Assembly (NCBI RefSeq): GCF_036924645.1
Contig: NZ_JAZHRX010000001.1
Location: 372,001-436,000, forward strand
Reading direction: 5' to 3'
Source of the DNA: Bradyrhizobium sp. AZCC 2176
GTDB lineage: Bacteria > Pseudomonadota > Alphaproteobacteria > Rhizobiales > Xanthobacteraceae
DNA: 64,000 nucleotides
Shown here: positions 44,791 to 52,990 of the stretch, in pieces
Position numbering within the stretch: position 1 is the first letter of the stretch
Layout of the letters: the number at the start of each line of letters is the position of its first letter
Position numbers and translations under genes: made by a program
Notes under the pieces: model-generated
Databases searched by the model: none
What the model saw: the letters and a program-made list of their open reading frames with translations, nothing else
Told to the model about the DNA's origin: nothing

Positions 44791-45729
44791 TCATCCGATA
44801 TCGAAAGCGTTGTCGGCGAGATGCGCCAGATTGGCGTGCCAGTGCTGCGCGATCTCGAGCCGCGTCGGCACCCAGACCCGCTCGTGCTGTCCGATGTAGT
44901 CGAGAAACCGCATCAGCGAGGCCGCGCGGCCGGGACGGCCAACGACCCGGCAATGCAGGCCGACCGACATCATCTTCGGCGCGTTTTCGCCCTCCCTGTA
45001 AAGAACGTCAAAGCTGTCCTTGAGATAGGTGAAGAATTCATCCCCGCCGCCAAAGCCTTGCGCGTTCACAAAGCGCATGTCGTTGGCGTCGAGCGTATAG
45101 GGAATGACCAGATGCGGCTTCGACCCGCGCGCCTTGATCCAGTATGGCAGGTCATCGGCATAGGAGTCGCAGAGATAAAGCAGACCGCCGGCTTCCATCA
45201 GAAGCCTGAGCGTGTTGATCGAGGAGCGCCCGGTGTACCAGCCGAGCGGGCGGGCGCCGGTGGCCTCGGTGTGGACGCGGATCGCCGCCGCGATCTCGGT
45301 CCGCTCCTCGCTCTCCGACATGTCCTTGTGCTCGATCCATCGCAAGCTATGGCTGGCGATGTCCCAGCCGGCCTCCTTCATGGCGGCGACCACATCAGGA
45401 TTTCGCTTCAACGCCTTCGCGACACCGAACACGGTGGCCGGCAAATTGCGTTCGGTAAAAATCCGCCACAGCCGCCAGAAGCCGGCGCGCGAGCCATATT
45501 CGAACATCGATTCGATATTGGCGTGGCGCTGGCCGGGCCAGGGCTGCGCACCCAATACGTCGGACAGGAAGGCCTCCGACGCGCGATCGCCGTCGAGAAT
45601 ATTGTTCTCGCCGCCCTCTTCGAAATTTACCACGAACTGGACCGCGATCCGCGCCTTGCCCGGCCATTGCGGATCGGGCGGGTTGCGCCCGTAGCCGCGG
45701 AGATCGCGCGGGTAAGCCGGCTCGGCCAT
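44791..45729 (-). CDS. puuE: PuuE-type allantoinase (polysaccharide-deacetylase fold)
   Basis: 312 residues. YPRDLRGYGRNPPDPQWPGK and VQFVVNFEEGGENNIL are the PuuE start; the NodB-like core has GWDIASHSLRWIEH and WYTGRSSINTLRLL, then GLHCRVVGRPGRAASLMRFL. This is the metal-independent allantoinase family that hydrolyses allantoin to allantoate, unrelated to the amidohydrolase-type allantoinases. It stands between uraD-uraH and the DUF3830 gene, and supplies the step ahead of AllC. Confidence 0.93.
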   Translation of the reverse strand: MAEPAYPRDLRGYGRNPPDPQWPGKARIAVQFVVNFEEGGENNILDGDRASEAFLSDVLGAQPWPGQRHANIESMFEYGSRAGFWRLWRIFTERNLPATVFGVAKALKRNPDVVAAMKEAGWDIASHSLRWIEHKDMSESEERTEIAAAIRVHTEATGARPLGWYTGRSSINTLRLLMEAGGLLYLCDSYADDLPYWIKARGSKPHLVIPYTLDANDMRFVNAQGFGGGDEFFTYLKDSFDVLYREGENAPKMMSVGLHCRVVGRPGRAASLMRFLDYIGQHERVWVPTRLEIAQHWHANLAHLADNAFDIG

Positions 45730-45730
45730 G

Positions 45731-46144
45731 CTAGACTTCCTCGAAGCGGATCTTTTGCGCGCCCTTCCACAGCACGGTCTTGCCGAACGCGGTCAGGTTC
45801 TCCAGCCCCGAGGTCAGGGTGATGAAGTGATTGCCGGCGAGCTGGCCCATCTTGCTCGCAAAGTGCACGCCGCCATAGGCGAGCAGGATTTCGGTTTCGC
45901 TGATGCCGCCGGGATAGAGAATGATCTGGCCGGGCGCGGGATAGCTGGTGTGGTTCTCGTAGGAGACGCCAAAATCGAGATCGCCGAGCGGCATCCAGAC
46001 GCCCTCGCCGCTCCAGCGAACATGGATAGCCTGGCTCTCGAACGGCATCGCCTTGCGGAAGGCGGCGACCGTCTTCGGCGCCAGTTGCTCCTCGAAACGG
46101 GCCTCGAAGGTAAATTCACCGGCACGGACAATTAGTTGGCTCAT
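45731..46144 (-). CDS. DUF3830-family protein (cyclophilin-like fold)
   Basis: 137 residues. AAFRKAMPFESQAIHVRWSG, ENHTSYPAPGQIILYPGGIS and GGVHFASKMGQLAGNHFITL are conserved DUF3830 segments. The fold is cyclophilin-like, but no function is established. It is the first gene of the leftward operon DUF3830-puuE-uraD/uraH; its stop codon is one base from the puuE start codon. This position makes a role in ureide metabolism, for example as a racemase, isomerase or binding protein, a reasonable hypothesis. Confidence 0.85.
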   Translation of the reverse strand: MSQLIVRAGEFTFEARFEEQLAPKTVAAFRKAMPFESQAIHVRWSGEGVWMPLGDLDFGVSYENHTSYPAPGQIILYPGGISETEILLAYGGVHFASKMGQLAGNHFITLTSGLENLTAFGKTVLWKGAQKIRFEEV

Positions 46145-46321
46145 CGATCTCTTCTTCCGGATGTAGCTAAAGGACGTAGTTCAGCCGTATCCATTACAGC
46201 CGGAATAAGCGGAAGCAAGGCCGATTCCGGCCTCGTCGGGCTTGAGTTGGAGCGGCATGGACCGAACTGCCTGAGATCGGTGTTGTTGGAGACGCCAGAT
46301 TTCAACCTCGGGGAACGACCG

Positions 46322-46750
46322 ATGCAAAACGCTGTAAAGAAGCTATTCGAGCGATATGAGAGCTTTTTCAGACGGTCCCTCGACGGGAACTCGGACATGG
46401 ATGAGGTCGCGTCGCTGTATGCCTCCCATTTCATCGCGGCCTCGCCTGCCGGGGTTATGACCGGAAAGAACGACGATGAGCTAAAGCAGATCATGGCACA
46501 AGGATACGCGCACTACCGCGCGATCGGGACCAAAGGGATGCGGATTCGTCATATTCGTCTCTCACCGATCGATGAGCATCACTGCGTGTCCCATGTCTCT
46601 TGGACCGCGACTTATCGCAAGGATCAGGAGGACACAACTATAGATTTCGATGTTCACTACCTGGTCCAGAAGCTGGATGGCGACGCAAAGGCCTTCGGCT
46701 GGGTGTCAGGCGATGAGCAGGCGCTTCTGAAGCAGCATGGCATCGTCTAG
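46322..46750 (+). CDS. NTF2-like (SnoaL/DUF4440) protein
   Basis: 142 residues. LFERYESFFRRSLDGNSDMD is the first helix; HCVSHVSWTATYRKDQEDTT and DFDVHYLVQKLDGDAKAFGW are the beta sheet strands of an NTF2-like fold. No catalytic residues can be assigned. The ATG at 46322 is preferred because GGGGAACG precedes it and the fold begins right after. It is divergent from the DUF3830 gene and converges on the mechanosensitive channel gene. Confidence 0.75.
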   Translation: MQNAVKKLFERYESFFRRSLDGNSDMDEVASLYASHFIAASPAGVMTGKNDDELKQIMAQGYAHYRAIGTKGMRIRHIRLSPIDEHHCVSHVSWTATYRKDQEDTTIDFDVHYLVQKLDGDAKAFGWVSGDEQALLKQHGIV

Positions 46751-46761
46751 ACGATGCTCAG

Positions 46762-47904
46762 TCAGCTATGGGTCCGTGCCGGCACCGGCTGCGACGGGGC
46801 ATTGCGATGCTCGAAAGCGCCTTCGAAATCAGCGCGCGGCGGCGATATCAGCGCGCGTTCGCGCGGGAACGCTTCGGGCATCTCCTCGCGAATGAAGGCG
46901 AGCACCTTCTCCCTGATCTCGCAGCGGAGATCCCAGGATTGTGGCGCGGACCGCGCGCTGACGAGGGCGCGAAGCTCGATCGCCCGTGGGCTGGCCTCGA
47001 TCACCTGGAGATTAACGACGGCGCCATCCCACAATCTGGACTCGCGCACGGCCTGCTCTAACCGCTGCCTGATCCGCGAGACATCGGTGCAGTAATCGAC
47101 ATGAAAGGCGATGGCGCCGATCAGCGACTGGGTGTCGCGGGTCCAGTTCTGGAACGGGCGCTCGATGAAATAGGACAGCGGGACCACCATCCTGCGCCAG
47201 TCCCACAGTCGGATCACGACATAGGTCGAGGCGATGTCTTCGACCCAGCCCCATTCGTTCTCGATGATGACGGCGTCCTCGATCCGGATCGGCTGGGTGA
47301 TCGCGATCTGAACGCCGGCGATCAGGTTTGAGAGCAGCGGCCGGGCGGCAAGGCCGAGGATCAGGCCGGCAGCGCCAGCGGAGGCAAACAGGCTGACGCC
47401 GTATTGCTTGACCGATTCGAAGGTCATCAGCGCCGTCGAGACCGCAATGATGACGATCAAGGTATCGATCACACGCTTGAAGACACGAACCTGGGTGACG
47501 TGCTTGCGGGCGAGAAAATTCTCGTCGGTATCGAGGCGGAAGCGCTGGAGGTAGCGCGCGGCCCCCATGTCCACCGCGCGAACCGTGATCCATCCGATCA
47601 GCGCGATGACGGCGACGATGAAAAAGTGCCGGAGCTGCTCACGAAGCACGTCGTTCAACGGCGCCAACGGCAGCACCAGCGCCACAGCCATGAGACAAAG
47701 CGCCAGCCGGGCCGGGCCGGCTACCCTTTGCACAAGCAACGTCACCGCCGGCCAGCGCGTCCCAAGCGCCCGCTTGATGATGCGCGCCGCGATACCGTGC
47801 ACGAACAGCGCAATGACGATGGCTCCAACGACGAGGCAGAGACCCACCAGCCATTGCGGCACAAAGCCAAACATCTGTTCGAACCATGACAGGATATCGT
47901 CCAT
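46762..47904 (-). CDS. MscS-family mechanosensitive ion channel
   Basis: 380 residues with an N-terminal set of membrane helices (FVPQWLVGLCLVVGAIVIAL and others) and the pore-lining helix SAGAAGLILGLAARPLLSNL. The beta domain follows with PIRIEDAVIIENEWGWVEDI, VVPLSYFIERPFQNWT and a C-terminal alpha-beta cap. MscS channels open under membrane tension and release solutes on osmotic downshock. The ATG at 47904 begins MDDILSWFEQMFG. Confidence 0.92.
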   Translation of the reverse strand: MDDILSWFEQMFGFVPQWLVGLCLVVGAIVIALFVHGIAARIIKRALGTRWPAVTLLVQRVAGPARLALCLMAVALVLPLAPLNDVLREQLRHFFIVAVIALIGWITVRAVDMGAARYLQRFRLDTDENFLARKHVTQVRVFKRVIDTLIVIIAVSTALMTFESVKQYGVSLFASAGAAGLILGLAARPLLSNLIAGVQIAITQPIRIEDAVIIENEWGWVEDIASTYVVIRLWDWRRMVVPLSYFIERPFQNWTRDTQSLIGAIAFHVDYCTDVSRIRQRLEQAVRESRLWDGAVVNLQVIEASPRAIELRALVSARSAPQSWDLRCEIREKVLAFIREEMPEAFPRERALISPPRADFEGAFEHRNAPSQPVPARTHS

Positions 47905-48045
47905 GCAAATGCCCGCTGCGTAGCACACGATCCGCCGCTAACGCGGGGCTGCAGCGGATAGGTCCCGTATCTGACGCAGCGCAGCAATTCACTGAGCGCA
48001 TTCCCAAATCCGATGGGAAACGCGGGTTCCGGCGTTAGCTGATAT

Positions 48046-48837
48046 TCAAGCGTCGTCGCGCCAGAATGCGGTCTGCAGCGGCAGTTGGTGTTTGATCATC
48101 GCCACGCCATCGACCACCTTCAAGCCACGCGCGGCGGAAGCCTGCATGAACTCCGTCCGGCGGGCGGCGATAATATCGAACACGGCACAATCAATGGGCA
48201 ACCGCGCTGGATCCATCGGGAGAGCGTCCGTCTCGCGAAGCCCGAGCGAAGTGGCATTGACCAGCAGGCCGGCGTCATCGAATTCTTCGTCCAGGCTGAT
48301 CTCAAGATCGGCGAAACGGCTGCGGAGCTTCGCGGCGAGGGTTTCGGCCGGCCCAGGCGTCTCGTTCAGGATTCGCAGCCGCCGCGCGCCTGCGGCCGCC
48401 AGCGCGTGACAGATCGCCCGGCCCGCCCCGCCCGCTCCGATCACGACGCAGCGGCGGTCGGGATCGAAGATCCCCGCCTCGCGCGCCGCATTCAGAAAAC
48501 CGCCACCGTCAAAGGATTCGCCGACCAGCCGTCCACCCGGCTCGATCCGGATCGTGTTGACCACGCCTTCGAACTCAGCGGCAGGGCCGACCGCGTCGCA
48601 CAGTTCGAACGCTGCCGGCTTGTGCGGCATGGTGAGGTTGAAGCCGGCGACGCTCGGCGATTTCGCCAGCGCGCGGATCGTTTCGGACAGATGCGCCGGC
48701 GCGATATCGAGCGGCACCATGTGCCAGTCCAGCCCTGCGCCTTGAAAGTAAGGCGTGTAGTGGCGCGGCGCGCCGACATGCCCGGCCGGGTGGGCGAAGA
48801 TGAACACGAACCGCGAGGCACCGGTCGGAAGCCGCAT
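48046..48837 (-). CDS. Shikimate/quinate dehydrogenase-like protein (AroE family)
   Basis: 263 residues. GFNLTMPHKPAAFELCD carries the substrate-binding NxTxPHK with the catalytic lysine; ESFDGGGFLNAA has the partner aspartate; VIGAGGAGRAICHALAAAGA is the NAD(P) loop. The C-terminal VVDGVAMIKHQLPLQTAFW fits the AroE end, with Q. It is the last gene of a sugar-type ABC operon, five bases after the permease stop. A catabolic paralogue acting on quinate, shikimate or a similar cyclic polyol is therefore more likely than the biosynthetic AroE (inference). GAGGGTG precedes the ATG. Confidence 0.9.
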   Translation of the reverse strand: MRLPTGASRFVFIFAHPAGHVGAPRHYTPYFQGAGLDWHMVPLDIAPAHLSETIRALAKSPSVAGFNLTMPHKPAAFELCDAVGPAAEFEGVVNTIRIEPGGRLVGESFDGGGFLNAAREAGIFDPDRRCVVIGAGGAGRAICHALAAAGARRLRILNETPGPAETLAAKLRSRFADLEISLDEEFDDAGLLVNATSLGLRETDALPMDPARLPIDCAVFDIIAARRTEFMQASAARGLKVVDGVAMIKHQLPLQTAFWRDDA

Positions 48838-48842
48838 CACCC

Positions 48843-49682
48843 TCACCCCTTCACGGCGCCCGCCGTCAGCCCGCTCACCAGATAGCGGCGGACCGCGAGA
48901 GAAAAAATCAGAACCGGCGCCATCACCAGCGATCCGCCGGCGGCGATCTTGCCCCACTCCCAGCCCTCGTAGTTCATGAAATTGACCACGGCAACGGGCG
49001 CAGTGCGCGCATTGGTGCGCGTCAGGATCAGCGCGAAGAAGAAGTCGTTCCAGGCGTACAGAAAGCACAGGATCGCGGTGGCGGCGATGCCGGGTGCCAC
49101 CATCGGCAGCACGATTTCGAGGAAAACGACGCGGGTCGGCGCGCCGTCGACAAGCGCTGCCTCTTCCAGCGACGGCGGCACCGTCTCGAAAAACGGCTGC
49201 ATCATCCAGATCACCAGCGGCAGGTTGAAGCTGGTGTAGACCAGCACCAGTCCGGTGACGGTGTCGAGCAGTCCGATCCAGCGATAGAACAGGAAGAACG
49301 GAATCGTGAACGCGATCGGCGGCGCCATCCGCGTCACCAGGATCGCAAAGCTCAGCGCGTGCTTGCCCCGCCCGGCCCAGCGCGACAGCGCGTAGGCTGC
49401 GGGTACGCCTAGAATGAGCGCCAGTACGGTCGAGAACGAGGCGCTCATCAGGCTGTTGACGAAGGAGGCCGGGAACGCGCCCTGCCAGAGGGAAACGTAG
49501 TTCTGCAGCGTCGGCGTGAAGATCAACGGCGGCGGAAACTGCAGGATCAGGTCGTTGGACTTGAAACTCATCTGCAGCAGCCAGAGGAACGGCGACAGCA
49601 ACACGATCAGCGTCACGCCGATCGCCACGAGCCGACGAACGCTGGCTGAACGGCGGATCGGCCCGCTCATGCCCCCACTCAT
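48843..49682 (-). CDS. Carbohydrate ABC transporter permease (MalG/UgpE type)
   Basis: 279 residues from the ATG at 49682, six membrane segments. Landmarks are LLSPFLWLLQMSFKSNDLIL, FVNSLMSASFSTVLALILGV and the coupling loop LEEAALVDGAPTRVVFLEIV. The start codon overlaps, as ATGA, the stop codon that the upstream permease gene would have without its frameshift; a GTG at 49712 is an alternative. It forms the channel with that partner. Confidence 0.9.
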   Translation of the reverse strand: MSGGMSGPIRRSASVRRLVAIGVTLIVLLSPFLWLLQMSFKSNDLILQFPPPLIFTPTLQNYVSLWQGAFPASFVNSLMSASFSTVLALILGVPAAYALSRWAGRGKHALSFAILVTRMAPPIAFTIPFFLFYRWIGLLDTVTGLVLVYTSFNLPLVIWMMQPFFETVPPSLEEAALVDGAPTRVVFLEIVLPMVAPGIAATAILCFLYAWNDFFFALILTRTNARTAPVAVVNFMNYEGWEWGKIAAGGSLVMAPVLIFSLAVRRYLVSGLTAGAVKG

Positions 49683-50577
49683 TCCATGGCCTCCCGGCGG
49701 CGGCCCATCCACACCACGCCGAGACTGCGGCCACGACGAGCAGCAACATCACGATGGTGACCGCGCTGGAATAGCCGATCTCGTTGAAATCAAACGCCAG
49801 CAAATAAGCGTAATAGTTTGTCACCTCGGTGACGCTGCCCGGCCCGCCGCCGGTCAAGAGGAACACCAGCGGGAACGCCTTGACGCTGTCGATCAGGCGA
49901 AACATGACCGAGATTACCAGGATCGGCGTGATGAAGGGCAACGTGATGTAGAAGAAGATCTGCAGCCGGTTGGCGCCGTCGACCAGCGCTGCCTCGGAAA
50001 ATTCATCCGGAATGGTCTGCAGCGCGGCCAGCACCATCAGGAAGGTGAACGGCAGCCATTCCCAGGTATCGGCGATGATGATCGCGGTCAGCGCAAAATC
50101 GACGCTGGAGGTGAGCGACGGCATCGCGATGTTGAGCAGGCCAGCGGCGTAGTAGAGCGGGCTGATGTCGGGCGTATAGATCAGCTTCCAGATGATCGCC
50201 ACCACGATCGGCGGCAGCACCATCGGGATCAGAAAGAAGGTGCGGGCGAATTCCACGACGCGCGACTGCGTATGCAGCAACAGCGCCAGCAGCATGCCGA
50301 GCAGCACCTGAAACAGCACGCCCCAGAACGATAGCTTGGCCTGCACCCACAGCGAATTGACAAAGCGCGGGTCACCCGGCAGCAGCCGATAGTTGCGCAA
50401 CGGCGAGCTGAAATCGGTCGACGAGCCCGGATTGACCAACTGGAACGGCGTCAGGCTGGTCACGACCAGATAGATCGCGGGCAGGCCCGCGATCATGAAC
50501 AACACGATCAGGCTCGGCGCCAGCGCCCGGCGGTTGAAGCGGCGACGCTCGGCGTCAACCAGTCCCTTTCCGCTCAA
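49679..50577 (-). pseudogene. Carbohydrate ABC transporter permease (MalF/UgpA type) with apparent 1-base deletion near its 3' end
   Basis: From a TTG at 50577, overlapping the binding-protein stop as TTGA, the frame gives a normal permease: PSLIVLFMIAGLPAIYLVVT, FARTFFLIPMVLPPIVVAII and the coupling loop FSEAALVDGANRLQIFFYIT. About twelve codons before the end (near 49717-49722) the reading frame is lost. The minus-one frame gives the expected tail VVWMGRRREAME and a stop at 49679-49681 that overlaps the next start by ATGA. The span of 899 bases is one short of a whole number of codons. Unshifted, the frame runs on through the next gene into the AroE frame. Either the gene is recently broken at its extreme C-terminus or this is a sequencing error. 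Confidence 0.8.
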
Positions 50578-51935
50578 AGCGCAGTCCCGGCCCGGCGCAT
50601 ATTGGCAATCGCCTGCTCCTGCGCGGCGTTCATCGCGGCCGACGCGGCGAGTTGCCCGGTCGCCACCTGTTCGAAGGCCTTGTTGAGGACATCGCCGACG
50701 ATCGGGAATTCCTTCACGGTGCGATAGGCCATGTAGTTCTCGCCCTTGGCCGGCAGCCCCAGCACCTCGAGATAGAGCGCGCCGAGGTCCTGGCCGTTCA
50801 CCGTGTTGAGCTTGCGATACTCCTCGCTCTCGATCACGGATTTGCGGCAGACCGAGGAATGGCCGTGCTCTTTCACTAGCCGCATCGAAATTTCCGGGCT
50901 GAGCGCCCATTTGATGAATTCCCAGGCCGCCTTCTTGTTCTTGGCGTTCTTGGGAATGCCAAGGCCCTGGCTATTGGCTGCCGGGAAATCGCGCACCGGG
51001 CCGGCCGGCATCCGCACGACGCGCGAGGTGTCCTTGACCTTGCTATCGCCGGACATCAGGATCGGCGTGATCCACGCGCTGGAATGAATGAAGATGTTGG
51101 AGCGGCCGGTGAGCAGGGCCTGGCGCGCCTGGTCTTCGGTGTATGTCAGCACGCCCTTCGGCGCGTAGTTCTTCAGGAGGTTCGCGTAGAATTCGATCGC
51201 CTGGATCGCTTGCGGCGAATTCAGCGCCGGCATGATGTCGGAAGGCGGATTGCGGAAAATGTTGCCGCCAAAACCTTGGATGTAAGGCGGCAGGCACCAG
51301 TGATGGAGCTGAAAGCTCACGATGCCGGTGACGTTCTCGACACCGTTCATCGCGGCGCAAACCTGCTCCAGTTCGGCAAAGGTTTTTGGTATTTTGAGCC
51401 CCCGCTTTTCCATCAGATCCATGCGGGAGAGGCCCATTACCATGGCGCCGCCTTCCCATGAATAGCCGTAGGTAGCGCCCTTGGTGTCGCGGTAAGGCAC
51501 CTGCGCGCCCTCGACGAAGTCCTTCGGCTTCCATTCCGCCGGCGTCAGGTTGGGATCGCCAGTGAACTCGTCGAGATTGGCGAGCAGCCCCGCCGCGACC
51601 CAGCGCGCGGCGAGAATGAAGGTGACGTTGACGAAATCGAACGCCGAGCCGCCCGATGACAGTTCGAGATTGGCTTGCTGGTTGTAGACCGGAAACGCCG
51701 AGAGCTGCAGATCGACCTTCATGCCGGTCTGCGCCTCGAACTCCGGAATGTAGTTCTGCAGCAGGGTGAAGAAGCGGTGCTGGAACGACGCGCCGCGCAA
51801 TGTGACGCCGGCAAAGGGTTTGGTCTGGGCGATGACTGGCATCGGAAATGCCGCCGCGCCGATTGTGGCGGCGGCCTGAAGCAGCGTTCGGCGGCTTAAG
51901 GCCGCGGATTTATGGCCCGAATTCTTCTTGGTCAT
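50574..51935 (-). CDS. Sugar-type ABC extracellular substrate-binding protein
   Basis: 453 residues with a twin-arginine export signal (LSRRTLLQAAATIGAAAFPM, cleavage after VIAQ). The mature domain has PEFEAQTGMKVDLQLSAFPV and NSQGLGIPKNAKNKKAAWEF, typical of SBP_bac_1 proteins that bind sugars, polyols or glycerol-3-phosphate. It is the first gene of the operon binding protein-permease-permease-AroE-like. No ATPase is encoded here, so a shared MsmK/UgpC-type ATPase must serve it. Confidence 0.93.
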   Translation of the reverse strand: MTKKNSGHKSAALSRRTLLQAAATIGAAAFPMPVIAQTKPFAGVTLRGASFQHRFFTLLQNYIPEFEAQTGMKVDLQLSAFPVYNQQANLELSSGGSAFDFVNVTFILAARWVAAGLLANLDEFTGDPNLTPAEWKPKDFVEGAQVPYRDTKGATYGYSWEGGAMVMGLSRMDLMEKRGLKIPKTFAELEQVCAAMNGVENVTGIVSFQLHHWCLPPYIQGFGGNIFRNPPSDIMPALNSPQAIQAIEFYANLLKNYAPKGVLTYTEDQARQALLTGRSNIFIHSSAWITPILMSGDSKVKDTSRVVRMPAGPVRDFPAANSQGLGIPKNAKNKKAAWEFIKWALSPEISMRLVKEHGHSSVCRKSVIESEEYRKLNTVNGQDLGALYLEVLGLPAKGENYMAYRTVKEFPIVGDVLNKAFEQVATGQLAASAAMNAAQEQAIANMRRAGTAL

Positions 51936-52088
51936 GGCGCCCTCCCTGACGAGCTTTTCGATAATATGACCGACATAAAATAGACTGTCAAAAGGAGGCT
52001 TCTCTCAAATTTGCTCTTTTTACGGTATCAATTGACATCGCATCGCAATAAAGCAGACAATATTATTTCAAGGCTTGAGGGTCACGAT
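51936..52088. promoter_or_regulatory. Divergent promoter region between the sugar ABC operon and its FadR-type regulator
   Basis: The half-palindrome ATG-ACCGA-CAT at 51966-51976 lies 31 bases upstream of the binding-protein gene and is a candidate operator. On the plus strand TTGACA at 52032-52037 with GACAAT 18 bases later is a candidate promoter for the regulator gene, consistent with a TTG start at 52089. Confidence 0.4.
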
Positions 52089-52847
52089 TTGCTCAGGGAC
52101 GTCGAACTCCGCCAATCCAACACCCATGTCGCGCGCGAAATCGCAAAACTCATCGTCTCCGGCGCATGGCACGAGGGCGGGACGCTGCCGCGCGAGATCG
52201 AGCTGGCTTCGCAATTTGGCGTTAGCCGCACCTCGATCCGGGAATCGTTGTCCATCCTCAAGGCGAAAGGCCTGATCGCGGCGCGGCAGAAGGCCGGCAC
52301 GCATGTACGCGACCGGATCAACTGGAACATGCTGGACGCAGAGCTCCTGGAGTGGACATGGGCGCTGCGTCCCACGGAAGAGTTCGCCCGGCAGCTCACG
52401 CAGGTGCGGTGGATTGTCGAGCCGGAGGCCTGCGCGATCTGCGCCGAGCGTGGCTCCGATGCCGACCTCGCCCGCATCGAACGGGCCTATCGCGAGATGG
52501 ACGCCGCCGGCATGGACAGCCGCGCCTATTCCGAGCCTGACCTGCGCTTCCACCGCGGCATCCTGACCGCGACCGGCAATGATTTTCTGGTCGCCTTCGG
52601 CGCCACCGTCGAAGCGGCGCTGCGGATGTCCTTCGATCTCTCGACGCTGAACCCAGGTGCGCCGCGCAAGAGCCTGCCCTATCACCGCGCCATCCTCGAC
52701 GAGATCTGGGCGCGCAATCCCGATGGCGCGCGGCGCGCGATGCATCGTCTGATGGACCTGACCGAGCGCAATATTACCTCGGCGCTGTCACGCCGGCATG
52801 GCGAAGCGATGGCGGCAGCGGATGCCAGCCGTGAGCACGACGCGTAA
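52089..52847 (+). CDS. FadR-type GntR-family regulator (FCD domain)
   Basis: About 252 residues. The winged helix-turn-helix reads GTLPREIELASQFGVSRTSI then RESLSILKAKGLI; the FCD effector domain has DLRFHRGILTATGND and YHRAILDEIW metal-type residues. It likely represses the divergent sugar/polyol ABC operon. The TTG at 52089 is preferred because GAGGG lies seven bases before it and a candidate promoter lies upstream. An in-frame TTG at 52011, with AGGAGG twelve bases away, would add 26 residues. Confidence 0.88.
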   Translation: MLRDVELRQSNTHVAREIAKLIVSGAWHEGGTLPREIELASQFGVSRTSIRESLSILKAKGLIAARQKAGTHVRDRINWNMLDAELLEWTWALRPTEEFARQLTQVRWIVEPEACAICAERGSDADLARIERAYREMDAAGMDSRAYSEPDLRFHRGILTATGNDFLVAFGATVEAALRMSFDLSTLNPGAPRKSLPYHRAILDEIWARNPDGARRAMHRLMDLTERNITSALSRRHGEAMAAADASREHDA

Positions 52848-52867
52848 CGGAACGGCCCTGGGGTCTT

Positions 52868-52921
52868 TTTTGACGCGTTTTCTTCACGCGAACCGGTATC
52901 CACTTCGCTTGAAAACGCTGC
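52868..52921. repeat. Dispersed repeat element (GACGCGTTTTCTTCACGCG type)
   Basis: TTGACGCGTTTTCTTCACGC followed by GAACCGGTATCCACTTCGC and GAAAACGCT. The GCGTTTTC and GAAAACGC ends are inverted. From memory it matches a short repeat widespread in Bradyrhizobium. It lies in the 143-base gap after the regulator gene. Confidence 0.6.
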
Positions 52922-52990
52922 GGAACGCTTGCTTTCCCTCGGTGTTGTGCGTTTCATTCCGGTCAAACGTCCACGACCGGGGAAGCGCCC

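Noticed and set aside
48046..48837. The biosynthetic shikimate dehydrogenase gene aroE
   Set aside because: It is the last gene of a sugar-type ABC operon, so a catabolic paralogue is more likely, although the family motifs alone cannot exclude it.
48046..50910. A single 954-codon protein joining a permease and an AroE-like domain
   Set aside because: The middle 300 codons are an out-of-frame reading of the second permease gene. The joined frame is best explained by a one-base frameshift.
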